Assembly (NCBI RefSeq): GCF_000764305.2
Contig: NW_025944962.1
Location: 69,515 to 133,514, forward strand
Direction: 5' to 3'
DNA from: Hyalella azteca
Lineage: Eukaryota > Arthropoda > Malacostraca > Amphipoda > Hyalellidae
DNA length: 64,000 bases
The notes under the pieces were generated by a model. That model ran no database searches. It was not told the origin of the DNA and saw only the letters and a program-made list of their open reading frames with translations. Positions within the stretch are counted from its first letter, which is position 1. Each line of letters opens with the position of its first letter. Both the position numbers and the translations under genes were made by a program. Positions 24,673-36,641 of the stretch are shown in pieces.

Positions 24673-27100
24673 ACGTAGCAACGTGCCCGTAATCTAACAG
24701 TTTTGCCGTATTACCCACCGTAACAGACACTCCGCCTTCGCAATACCGCGATGTTGGTTATGCAAATGCGTTCGTTTCAGGAGTGGTTTTTACGATGCAT
24801 CTCAGACTCGCTCTACCCCGGCGCTGACAAACACAAGTAACAACAAACATATTACAGCCACAACCGAGTATGCTTCTGGATTTCCACGTTCATGTTAAAA
24901 ATAACAAGCACGGCGCGCGTCGACCTAAACATTTTACGACTCACAGTTGTTCGCTAAAACAGGCTGTACGTAGGCAAGCAAAACGAACATGTTGCTGTAA
25001 CATATGTTTTGTCGCCTGCTAGATTTTTCTACCGCTTTAATCAACTTTTGCATATGTATATATAATGATAATTTATTAAATTATACCGTCAATTCATAGA
25101 GAACCTTGATCTACTTTTTTCTATCCAAATTTTTTTAGTATATCACTTCAGGTCGTTTATCGTTAATTAACTAATAATTTATAACCTGCTGCGTTAATGA
25201 AGCGATTTTAAACTTCTTTAATTAATTAAGTGGTCTTCATTTTTAATTCTGATGCTGTTTTGTGAGCTCAAAAATTATTTCTTGATTATCTGACTGACAA
25301 AAATTTAAGGGTGGGCTATTGCAATATATAAAACATGCAAGAATTTAATTTAAAAACATGAAGCACGAAACTAAATTCACAATGTTTGGGAAAATTCATA
25401 CTTGGCATCAGGATTTCAGCAATCTATGTTTTATTTCTGTCAAAATCTGACTCATCGAGCTAATATATAATGAAAATTTCAATATAGGAATTTGAAAACA
25501 TAACGAAGAAGAAAGATCTCGTATATATAGGATACGTAAACTACGGATATATTTTATAATAATTTAGAAATATTGAATAAATTCCTAGCTCTGACTATTT
25601 CAATATAATGTGAAAAATTTTATTCTCTAATTCTCTGCATCTACTTTTCATTGAATTAAATTCATTTGCATATTAAATATCTATTTCTTTGCCCATATAT
25701 TATCTTATTATACAAAATTCTTCTTTTCCTGCCTGAAATTAAAAGAAAAAATGTTTCAACATGCGCAATTTTCCGCAAGCAAATTTTTAATTGTATTTTT
25801 TGTCCTGTGAGCTGTTAAACTGAACGATAAAATTATTTACGAATATAAATGCAATTTAGAATAAAACTTGAGATCGTCCGTCACGTGGACGCCGATGCAT
25901 TGATTACAAGACAGCAAGCAACCCTCGACCAGGCCTCTGCCCTCTGCCGTCCTAATTACTCCTAATTGACATGGAAAGTCCCTCAAGTATTTAAGACTCT
26001 GAGTACCTTTTATTTCTGGAGCAAAGAGGCCGGGAACGGCACGTGGAATGCTTATTCAACAAAAATAAAAATAATAAAAATAAAGAGCATAAGTCTACAG
26101 ACACTGATATTCAATCGAATTACATTTTGTTTCATTTTTTATTCTGTAAAATATTTAGGTTAACGCAAGCGTTAAAAAAATATATATAATTTTCCAATCG
26201 CACTTATTTCATTCATACGGTGCCCCAAACTGGCATAAACATCATCATGCGGTCCCCCGACGCTGCAAGACTGCCGATAGCTGAGGCCCTCGTCAGTAAA
26301 GACCAGACTCCAGCCAAGAATATCCAAACTACCGAATTTGTCTGGTCATTGAAATACCATTCGGACTAATTTTCGTAATCTCATGCCAAACAGAATTTCA
26401 TATTAAAATATTTTAAAACTTGATATTGAATGTTGTCAAACTAGTAGTACAATTTCTTACCATTTTCTTAGACAAGAAAATGTTACCCATGGTTAACATT
26501 TATCAGATTTCATGTATTAAAATTTTCAGATTTTTCAAAGGTAAATCAAAAACCCAACGATTAATTTGGTTCGACTATCGCTCAATATTTTTATAATATT
26601 CAGAATGAAGTAGACAGTGTCGTTGCGCCCGTCTCACATCCATGCATGTCTTTCTCTCGAGGGCGAGCTCATTAAACAACAGTAGTCGATATTTATATAC
26701 TTACCTGGTCTCATATATCTAGATAAAAATAAGTAATGCATCCACTGGGAATATTTTGCGTACAAATGTGTGGAAAACTTAAGCCCGGAAATGCACAGCA
26801 GAATCTAGCTCAAACACTTACTTCTTTTAATATGTTTAAACGAGCGTCCGCTCAAACGAAAACAAATATTGTAAATAATAGCTGCAAATCCTCATTTTTT
26901 AGCTCCAAATCCCTCATAGCTCCAAATCCTCCTAACAACAACAGGGTAAAAACACATTTCCGTATCGATATTTTTAAATCGTTCTCACGTTGCAAAATTC
27001 AAATTTGCAGGAAAACCTTATTCAATTGCGGAGCTTTAACTTCTTCTCAATGATATTCCGATTAAGATTTACTGACCACAACCAATGGAAATTAGTTAAC
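24673..27100. other. AT-rich non-coding stretch
   Basis: No recognisable gene or element. The open frame at 26736-27053 (105 codons) has no recognisable domain. Confidence 0.4.
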
Positions 27101-27308
27101 GGGTATGGCGACATTGGTTGACATACCTTCCTTCAATTGACAAGCATTGGCAGGGTATGGCGACATTGGTTGACATACCTTCCTTCAATTGACAAGCATT
27201 GACAGGGTGTGGCATCACAGCTTGTCGTATTTCCATGCAACTGGCAAGGCATTGACGGATGTGGCAACAAAGGTTGACATATTCCCCTGCAATTGTCATG
27301 CATTGGCT
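27101..27308. repeat. 52-bp minisatellite, four copies
   Basis: Copies start at 27101, 27153, 27205 and about 27257, with the core GGGTATGGCGACATTGGTTG and CAATTGACAAGCATTG. The first two are nearly identical and the last two are diverged. Confidence 0.93.
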
Positions 27309-28262
27309 GAGTTTACTCAAAGAAGCCAAGTTAGTGCGTACAATGCAAGCGATGACCTAATTTGCGTTTGTAACTTATTTTACAGGAAGAGTCCTGCGAT
27401 GCAAATGCAGGAGAACTTGGCGAGATGGCAATGGAGCGGAGTGGGACTGAGATGTAGTTCTTCAAAAATGATGTATTTTTGCTTCCAGGAAGAAGAGAAT
27501 TACAATGAGAAGATAAAAAGATGTTGTACCTAAGAGTCTATATTAAAAATGTCATTTTATTACAGGAAGTAAGATCAAGCAGTAAGCGAGTTAACAAGCA
27601 ATCAAGAGTTAACAGTTGTTATATTATGGCTTGACAAAAAATTATCATTCAGGAGACTTCAATGACCAACATTAATTGTCACTAACTGTGTGTAACACGT
27701 TCAAATACCGTTATCCTAAGTAAACTATTACTTCAAGCAAGCCAGCCTATTTTTTTGTGAAAGCGGTGCAATATGTAGATTGCATGCTTCCACTTTATTG
27801 TTCTATAATAAAGGTTTATAATATAGGTATAGGCTTATATAATATAGATTAAACATCACCTATATTGTATTATCGCGTATATTCTTTCCATGTCGTTTGT
27901 CGTTGTGTTTGTTGATGATACGAAAGATGAAAGCTCTGAATAAGAGGATACAGTTGAACGCTACCACAGAGGAAAGTTCAGAGGCTGATGATACAGTTGA
28001 AAATATCAAGAGGAAGTATCAAAGGAGTCAAGTACGTGAGTTTCATCAGTGAAGGAGTCAGCCACAGCAAATACATGGTTTATATCTGCGTTCAACTTTG
28101 TTTCTAACTTTGTTGTCTTTATTCATCAGTTATATATATCAGTGTTATGGGAAGCTCACAATCACATTAAATCGATTTCCACTACATTAGTACTTGAGAC
28201 CATAAATATTTATGTGTTGCTATTACAGGCCTGATTTCTTATGGTTTGTTGGAGTCTTTGTT
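27309..28262. other. Non-coding stretch
   Basis: AT-rich, no gene recognised. The frame 27189-27533 mostly translates the preceding repeat. Confidence 0.4.
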
Positions 28263-30135
28263 TTTAGCGCATTTTCTCATTTATGGAAAAATGCACTATT
28301 GTGCTCGCCATATTCGTCGTCTGTCTGTCTGTCCGTCCGTCCGTCTGTCTGTATGTCCGTGACTTCACGTTTTCGTCGACGAGAAATTGCGCTCTCTGTG
28401 ACTCACTGCAGTGAGTACTGAGTTATATTTATTATTTATAGATTGAACGAGCTGCCATGTCTTTAGTTCCTGAATGGAAAATGATCGGTATTTCCTATAC
28501 ATACGAGAATAAAGCATCTGCGATCCAAGAATTGCGTAAATGGTTCTTGTGATACATATTATACGCCATGCTTAGCAATCGGAATTCTGCAATTCCATTT
28601 GGCGACTCCAGAGCCTCCGAGTGCAAACTCAAATCATATTGTAATAACAGCCGTTACATATGCATTTAATATAATTTGGCTGTTATGCGTTTAATATAGT
28701 TTGAATAATATTATTTTACACAAAACTCTTTATATTTTCATGTGTTGAAATTCCAAGCAAAGATAAACAAAAATTGCATCGGAGTCCAAATGGAGTTGCA
28801 GAAAATATCAGCTGACATCATCAGAATCACAAAGTCATGCGCAGGTAGTAGTAGAAATATATATAGGAAAGTCATAAGATTTTCTAAACATGCATGGCAA
28901 ACTAAAGGGAAATTTGTGGAAGTTAAAAATAGAGATTTTCTATATGTAATTCATAGTCCCATCCAGCTTAAATAATCAATGAATCCTGGTAAATGATTCT
29001 ATCTGCTAGTATATATACGTAGAATTCATAAATTATCTATGGACTTCACACTAGGTTTAATATGATTTTTTAAACTCTTAATGAATAAGCTTTTCATTTC
29101 GCAGTCGTGGCTGATAATCAGAATATTTTCAATCAGGAATAAATCTATGAACTTAAATGAGCATTTCAACGCACATATTCTCTAGCTTTTCATACGCACT
29201 TGGTAAGTAGCTGAGTTATGCTAATGCAGCGCAAGAAGACCAAAGTCGAGCTAAGCTCAAACTTAAGCAACGACAACGTCGCTCATACGACAAAAGTTCA
29301 AGTTATGAACCCAAGTTGTGTTCAAGTTGAGACGAGTTTCCTCCCAAACAATGCTTATTTTGTCAAAAGTTTCGACTTGGAATGAATCTGCCTCATCAAG
29401 TGTGCAAGAGTCTCTAGCTTCATGTATATATCAAGATTTTACAAATAGTAATATTTAAAATAAATTGTTTACACTTAATTCACGAGTGGAAGAATAACGT
29501 TCCGCAAATGTCTCAGGATTAATTTTTCTATTCATAAATTGCTTTCATCAAGCCCTAAACATGACATAGCCGGTAATTCAAATTAAAAAAAAATAATAAA
29601 TAAAAAAACGGCGGCGAAATTTTTACGGAACTTTTCGCAATTCAGGTCCTAAGAAGATTTCAAATTACTAAACACCGTGAAACTGTCCAACTTTGGCCAC
29701 TTTTGAAATTTAACCTTATGCCACTTTGAGAATAACGGCTCTTTGGTGAGCAAACTTTTATTTTTAATATCAGACTTGGCTTGGATTACATGCTGGCAGC
29801 TTGGGAAATAATCTGCGTATCATGGAGGTTATTAATTAAAAATAATAGGTGGCAAAATCAAGGATAAAATCACTAAAAGGGCAGCACATTCTCGTCACAT
29901 TTATGCCTTCAGAATAGTAGTGGGTCATTTTACGTACTCTGACAGCAACATGGGTTCCTAAATATGGTATTATTGTGCTAATTTAAAAAATATAACTCAG
30001 TACTCCCTGCAGTGAGTGATAGAGAGCGCATTTTCTTGTCGACGAAAACGTGAAGTCACGGACGGACAGACGGACATGATGAGCATAATAGCATATTTTT
30101 TTCATAAATGAGAAAATACGATGAAAATGAGGCTC
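28263..30135. mobile_element. Long inverted-repeat pair, possible 1.87-kb transposable element
   Basis: The left arm (28263-28440) and right arm (29985-30135) are reverse complements over about 150-180 bp. Shared blocks include CATTTTCTCATTTATG, a (CTGT/CCGT)n microsatellite of different length in each arm, GTGACTTCACGTTTTCGTCG, GCGCTCTCT and CACTGCAGTGAGTACTGAGT. The left arm holds a 16-bp perfect palindrome ACTCACTGCAGTGAGT (28401-28416). The 1.5 kb between the arms is AT-rich without a transposase. It may be a non-autonomous long-TIR element or simply two copies of one repeat in opposite orientation. No target duplication was fixed. Confidence 0.6.
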
Positions 30136-30656
30136 ACAGAATGTATTAATAATGTCATAAACAGGGATTCGACGTCATGACAATAATATGAAAATCAATT
30201 GAAATTATCAAGGAATTAAATGGTGCAACATTAAATGATAATTTATTATCATTATAAAATGATGTTATAACAATGGCAGTGATGATGCAAATCCTTCTCG
30301 GACCACTATTGTAAACAGAGAATCGGGTTTCTTTGTTTGGGGCGAAGACACCAGTAGATTTTTACATCAAGGTTATAAACATATTGGCACGAAACATAAT
30401 CAAAGGCCATACAGCTCTGGGTTTATTGTTGGGCCACTAGAAAAAAGCTTATGGACGAACTGATAGATACAGCTGAGTAAAACTGGTGTGTGTTAAATTA
30501 TACTCGCTGCGATACATTTTGACCTTTTCTTTTGTTCTACTCGATACATCGAACGACCGGATACATAATGGACGCTTATATGGACTCTTCATTTTCTTCC
30601 TAATAAATATTACAACTACGCTAAGTGGTTATAGTTTGATGTTTTATGTTAATTGT
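30136..30656. other. Unique spacer
   Basis: No gene or element seen. Confidence 0.4.
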
Positions 30657-31025
30657 TTCGTGACGCAGTGGCCAAGTCAATGATGGCCAATGATGACGCA
30701 GTAGCCAAGTCAATGATTGCCAATGATGACGCAGTAGCCAAATCAATGATTGCCAATGATGACGCAGTAGCCAAGTCAATGATTGCCAATGATGACACAG
30801 TAGCCAAGTCAATGATTGTCAATGATGACGCAGGATAGCCAAGTCAATGATTGCCAATGATGACGCAGTAGCTAAGTCAATGATTGCCAATGATGACGCA
30901 GTAGCCAAGTCAATGATTAATTGCCAATGATGACGCAGTAGCAAAGTCAATGATTAATTGCCAATGATGACGCAGTAGCCAAGTCAATGATTGCCAATGA
31001 TGACGCCGGTGATTGTCAATGATTC
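30657..31025. repeat. 33-bp minisatellite
   Basis: About 11 copies of a 33-bp unit (GATGACGCAGTAGCCAAGTC plus AATGATTGCCAAT). The unit is 11 codons, so both strands stay open over the first part, until two copies with extra bases (about 30833 and 30917) break the frame. Confidence 0.95.
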
Positions 31026-32022
31026 CAGTGACGAATAGCTTTCGTCTAGAACTGCTGTGGGTTCAGCCAAATAATTGGCGTGATAGGCATGAATTTAAGA
31101 TAGGAATGAATAGGTACGATTGGCATGGATAAATCTTATATTATATGAAAAAATTTTGGTTCAATTTCCAAAAATATTGTTTTAATGGAGTCAAATAATG
31201 CAAACGTTTGTTACACGTTTGACCCTCCAAGCAATGATTATCTAAACAGGATTAGTGCAAGATGATAAGGAAACTAATTAGTGGTGTGGTTGCAGTGCTG
31301 CAGAAGTTCTGACATGGCACGTACCTGATTAATTAGGTGGGCCCAAAGTTCTGGACTGGAGAGAACAGAACACCGTCAGAACTTAGAACTCATTGGAACT
31401 GCCACAAGATTTTGCGTTAACGGCCTGCGGCCTACGCCTGTCCTGTGTATGAAGCGTGAATTGCGTAACCGTGGGAAATTCACCCACAACCACAGAGTGA
31501 ATAAATCAAATTCTACAAGAAATAAAGACATATTGGCAAAAATTTAAATGAAAGTATTAAGTTTTACGCTCATAAGTAAAATTATAATTTACCCTGGATC
31601 ATGAACAGTTGAGAGGAATATAACAGATATTTCAAACTATTCAAAGTGCCTTCAAACGAAAAAAAGGAAGTGAAAATATTCGTTTAAAAATGAAAAATTT
31701 GTGGCCTACTCATATTTTTTCAATAGAATATGATATAATTTGATTCGTTACTCGATTCATTTTCATAACTTTCGTCTGCGGTAAGTATGTTTGTTTCCTC
31801 ACTGTATATTCTGCAAGTATATGTTGCAGAATACACGTTCCCTATTCTTCTACAAAATGAGTTGTCTTATTCTAGAGAAATTATGTAATGATAGCTTGTG
31901 GAGATAAGTAGTACTCACATAAAGATTGTTACTCCAAGTATTATTCGGTTTCAAGTTCAAAAGTTATTGTTTGTCAGAGATGTCACTCGTTCTTTTTTTC
32001 AAAAACGGTACTATTCTCCAGC
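31026..32022. other. Non-coding stretch
   Basis: I see no gene. AT-rich throughout. Confidence 0.4.
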
Positions 32023-32246
32023 ATTACTGAAGCGGTAAAAACGGTAAAAAGGGCCTTAACGGCGTTGCACGTATAGTGGCCGGTCGCCATGTAAAAAAAC
32101 GTTTATCTTATATTTTCAGATGTTTAACGGGTTTCTCGTGTTAAATTTGAATAAAAACGGTCATACAGTGTATCTTTTCACGTGTCGGCCGGCCACATAC
32201 AGTAGGACGCCGGTGAGACCGTTTAGCCGTGATTTTTCTTACAGTG
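32023..32246. mobile_element. Palindromic MITE-like element
   Basis: The two halves are imperfect reverse complements. The left half has CGGTAAAAACGGTAAAAAGG and AGTGGCCGGTCGCCATGT. The right half, read in reverse, has CACTGTAAGAAAAATCACGG and TGTGGCCGGCCGACACGTG. No open frame, and the exact ends are uncertain by a few bases. Confidence 0.5.
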
Positions 32247-34158
32247 ATAGTTACATATTGTAGTCCAAAGCTATTTTCAGGTACTCAAGAACTTCACCCT
32301 GTACTACTAAAGTTATTCAGCTCGTAAAGGCGAGGAAATTCAGTTTTATTATATTGCAGATCCTACATGGAGCTACAATTTCCGAGATTTGCATTCCTAA
32401 CCAAATTTGCCGCGAAGCCGACATCTCGATCGTGATTCTGCTCTGCACGGCCCCAGTCTGGCGCTCTATTTCGTGCAGAATAATTTGAATAGCGCGGCTA
32501 AATTACAATAAATTTAGTAGAAGTTATTTCCGCAATATTTTGGAAGGTGGACCAGAGAATAAACTATGAAATAAATTTTTTTGCAAAGTAAACTGACAAA
32601 TGTGGCTAAATTATTGCATATAAAATCTAAATGAATAGATTAATTACAATATTTGGGGAAGTGATCGGCTAAGATATTTAAATTGGTAATGTGCTTTTCA
32701 GATATGGTTGTAATGGAAGAGGCCAAAAACTGCAAAAATGAAACTATAAAAAGCTGACAAAGTGTCACGGGAGCAAATATAAATCCAATACAACTTTTTC
32801 CGAAATTATTGAGAGAGTGTTTCAAGATAGGAGTCCTAAATTCACTTTGATGGTGTATTTGTATATATGTCCCATCTTTTTCAATGTAACATGATGGACC
32901 AAAATTCAAAATCTCTCTTATTTGACACAATGCTTTATTGACGCTATTCCATGTTTTTCGATCCATTCAAAGCATTTCCAGCTCTTACGAGCTATTGGTA
33001 TACTGTAAATTCAAGTTCGTGTTTCAACTTCAATCTAATTTCAACAAAATTTATATACTGCTTTAGAACAAAAGGCAATGTTGATTATTACAACCTTATC
33101 GTTTTTTTATTATAATCTATATCGCATTTTTATAATTTATATTGAACATAATTTTATAAAGGGAAAGAATTGAGCATCTCAATCTCATCCATGCATGTAC
33201 ACATGTCCGTCACAGAGTCGCTCACTGTACTCAGTAGCAGTCATATTAAATTATTTTGTCGCGCTATAAAGTTTACAAAGAATAATGAATGCTTCTAATA
33301 AAATGCTATATGGTTAGCATGACTGTGTGCAGAACAAAATAGTATGATCGGATCGGATGCCACAAATGGGATTATTTAAAATGGAGATAATCTCATAAAA
33401 ATAATATTGAAAAAACACTCTGGCTCCAGGTCAAAACCATCATTGCCCTATTTTTCAATCAGATCACATATATGTACCTTTCATTTATAAAAAAATTTTC
33501 TAGTATTTTTGGAAAGACTGCAGGTTATTTTCCTCACATTCTCCGCAATTTTCATTATAAAACTCATGTTTCTTGCCCTGAAAAGTCGACAAGAATTTCT
33601 CATTGGCTTCGCCCAGGCAACTAACAAATTTTTTTGGTCCTGATGAAGAAGGCAAATATTCAAATGGAAAAATGCGGTGAAGAAATTTGAAGATCAGGCA
33701 TTAGTTCATACTTGAGTAATATGTTAAAACCGGATAACATCATTCCGATTGTGAATTTTGTTGCATGCTTTTACATTTTTATCTTAAGGAGAGGAATATA
33801 ACATTAAAATACAGATGAAAAAGAACACGCACTTGAACTTGAACGCAAAACTAATTCTAAGATAATGGTTCTGGGTGTTCCGATTGAACATATATTGTTT
33901 ATCTTAGAATGGGACATGTGGCATGATTTTTGATATATTATATGGATTTGTAATTATATATTGCCGTGAATAAAAATAAGTAACAAGCGACCTCGTCAAT
34001 TCATATTATTGTAAATTTAAGGTGTTTAAATTTATGTTTAACTATTTTCTTGATGAACCCAAAATTCAATTAGGAATAACAAAACAAATGAAGCCTCCAG
34101 TGAGCTCAGCAGATCAGGCGACACAGTGAAATTATTCACCAAAACTTCAATGGTTTCT
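32247..34158. other. Long AT-rich non-coding stretch
   Basis: No gene recognised. The minus-strand frames 32640-32966 and 33481-33663 lack recognisable domains. Confidence 0.4.
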
Positions 34159-34268
34159 GCAAACAAAAAAAACTAATTTTATAGTACAGGTCAGTACGAC
34201 GTAAACAATGACATCGCAAACAAGGAAAACTAATTAATATAAAATATGTCAGTACGACGTAAACAATG
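34159..34268. repeat. 58-bp tandem duplication
   Basis: Two copies containing GTCAGTACGACGTAAACAAT, 58 bp apart, differing by substitutions and small indels. Confidence 0.85.
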
Positions 34269-34424
34269 AAACTATTGCATAGTCACCCACCTAATAACAA
34301 TAGAATTTTAATTAATTAAATGAAATACGTAGATACTGTAACATATTGACAACGATATCAGGGTATGACGCACGAATTTTACCGAATCATCTTAGTAGTG
34401 TAAAGTTTAACGTTTCAATTTTGA

Positions 34425-34650
34425 TGTATTAACCACCCCTAATGTTATTCGTATGTAATAACCGCGGACCGAGAGTGCCGTCAGTGGACAAAAAGTTGCA
34501 CAATCCAAACCGTCTTTTGATGCATTAACCACCATTAATGTTTGTTATTCGTATGAAATGGCCTGGGATCAATATTTACCATGAGCCGACATGGAATTAC
34601 CACGGATGTATTAACCACCACTAATGTTAATCGTACGTAAAGGCCTGGTA
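34425..34650. repeat. Three diverged copies of a ~90-bp unit
   Basis: The motif GATG(T/C)ATTAACCACC followed by TAATGTTATTCGTA and GGCCTGG-like sequence appears at about 34423, 34519 and 34606, with variable spacing. Confidence 0.7.
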
Positions 34651-36014
34651 ACTTAAGTTACCGTTATTAGACGTAGGGTTAATGCACGTTAGGATTAAAT
34701 AGTTAGATGTGATACCGATTGTGGGTCAGGCGAAGTTACGATTGCTTAACTCTGGCCATTGCAGACTTCTTGTTTGCTGGGATAAATAATGTTGCCACTG
34801 ACAGACCCTGGCTGTTGATTTATCTCAATGCAAGAATTCGGTTGAAAAGGTTATTGATTTATTTCAATGTTGAAAAATATTTTAATTCACTTGAGCTAAC
34901 ACCATCATAGATCAATAATGACTTAGAACACATATTATATATTGCTGAGGTAATTTTTAAGCGTTTCTATTTCATTCAATGTTAGCATTAAGATGCTAAG
35001 TTTGATAATGCGCGTTTAATCATATTTTCTTAAAAAATAATAGGAGCTTAATTTGTTAAAAAAAATCACAAATATGTGACCGTGTTTTGAAACAGAGATA
35101 AAATTATTGAATTGGAAAATTATTATTATTGTATTGGAGAACTATTGTATTATCATTAAATATTTTCGTAGTGCCTGCCGAATATTATCCTGGAATATTG
35201 CTGGCGTGAATAAAATGGCTAGCGAGAGTTAAATGTTTATTGTTTAAACGAGTTAGTTCTTATTTCTATACGGCTGCTGCGCATTTTAGTCGGCTTACTG
35301 GATGCTCAGCTGGCGATTGACCATCGAAAATACGCCCATTATTTTTAATATAGAAATTGATTATTATAGATATAGATTATTACATGGATGAAAGCAGCGA
35401 TCATCCCCCGACTCTCAGCATGACTAAATAAAAACTTCCCATCGACGGAGGAAATGCATTGAGCAGCTTGGTGCACAAAAGACATTTTCTGGGATTTTTT
35501 TTTTCAAAATTGAGACAAAAATACCTAAGTGGTACAGGTTATGTGGCTCCACGCAGACAAATGTAAGTTTGTGTTTTTTTAATCGGCCGCAATATCAGCG
35601 TGAATGCATTAAAATATAATACAATATACGGTGAAATATTCAGTAAAATCAAATATGTTTATTGTTCAGGGCAAATAATCAGAGAATTGAATGATGTTCC
35701 CACTTTAACTATGATGAAATCACTGGAATCAGGTAAAAAATATACTGTATAAGCATTAGTGTTGAAAGGATTTTTAAGGAAAAATTTTAGTTTAACGAAA
35801 TAACGAAACGAAATTCAATTCATTAAGAACCTGAAAGATAACTAACTTCATCTTGTAATTTTATATAATTATGTTTCTTGATACTTCAGCTAGGAAAAAT
35901 GTGAGTGTTTGAAGATATGTTGATCTGCTAAGTGGAATCCTTCAGAAGATCTTTTGCCAGCGAATGTCTGCTAATTTTTTTAATTAATTAGCTTATTTGC
36001 CTAGAAGAGAACAC
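34651..36014. other. AT-rich non-coding stretch
   Basis: No gene or element recognised. Confidence 0.4.
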
Positions 36015-36447
36015 GTGGATGGGTGACATGGCAGTGATGGGTGACATGACAGTGTTGGGTGACATGGCAGTGATGGTGACATGGCAGCGATGGGTGACAT
36101 GGCAGCGATGGGTGACATGGCAGCGATGGGTGACATGGCAGCGATGGGTGACATGGCAGTTATGGGTGACATGGTAGCGATGGGTGACATGGCAGCGATG
36201 GGTGACATGGCAACGAAGGGTGACATGGCAGCGATGGGTGACATGACAGTGATGGGTGACACGGCAGTGCTGGGTGACATGACAGCGATGGGTGGCATGG
36301 CAGCGATGGGTGACATGGCAGCGATGGGTGACATGGCAACGAAGGGTGACATGGCAGCGATGGGTGACATGACAGGGATGGGTGACACGGCAGTGCTGGG
36401 TGACATGACAGCGATGGGTGGCATGGCAGTGATGGGTGGCAACGCGC
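36015..36447. repeat. 18-bp minisatellite (GATGGGTGACATGGCAGC)
   Basis: About 24 copies of an 18-bp unit. A block of several variant units (CAACGAAGGG, CACGGCAGTGCTGGG, GGGTGGCATGG) is itself repeated about 126 bp later, so the array has a higher-order period of about seven units. Frames of MAAMGD-type and, antisense, PSLPCH-type hexapeptides stay open only because the unit is a multiple of three. Confidence 0.95.
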
Positions 36448-36494
36448 TTCCCGCACCCGCCCTACGGTCGCCAAGGAATAAACCGAGTAATAAT

Positions 36495-36641
36495 CAGGGC
36501 CTGTACTTTCAAAAAAGTTAAGAGATCGTAAGTTCATCAGCCAATCATTGACGGTCATTCAAGCAAAATCCACCAATCATAGACAAGAAAATAGAGCGTA
36601 ATGACTTAGTTCACTTAACGAGTTTTGATAGTATGGCCCAG
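36495..36641. mobile_element. MITE family A, copy 2 (147 bp)
   Basis: The ends CAGGGCCTGTACTTTCA and GATAGTATGGCCCAG form the inverted termini. The interior matches the copy at 21018-21168 in the same orientation with scattered substitutions and small indels. It lies 47 bp downstream of the 18-bp minisatellite. Confidence 0.78.

Noticed and set aside
24082..24730. Frames across the N gap
   Set aside because: Almost all residues are unknown because the region is 390 N.
35993..36558. Three 130-150-codon frames with hexapeptide repeats
   Set aside because: 18-bp array read in different frames and strands.
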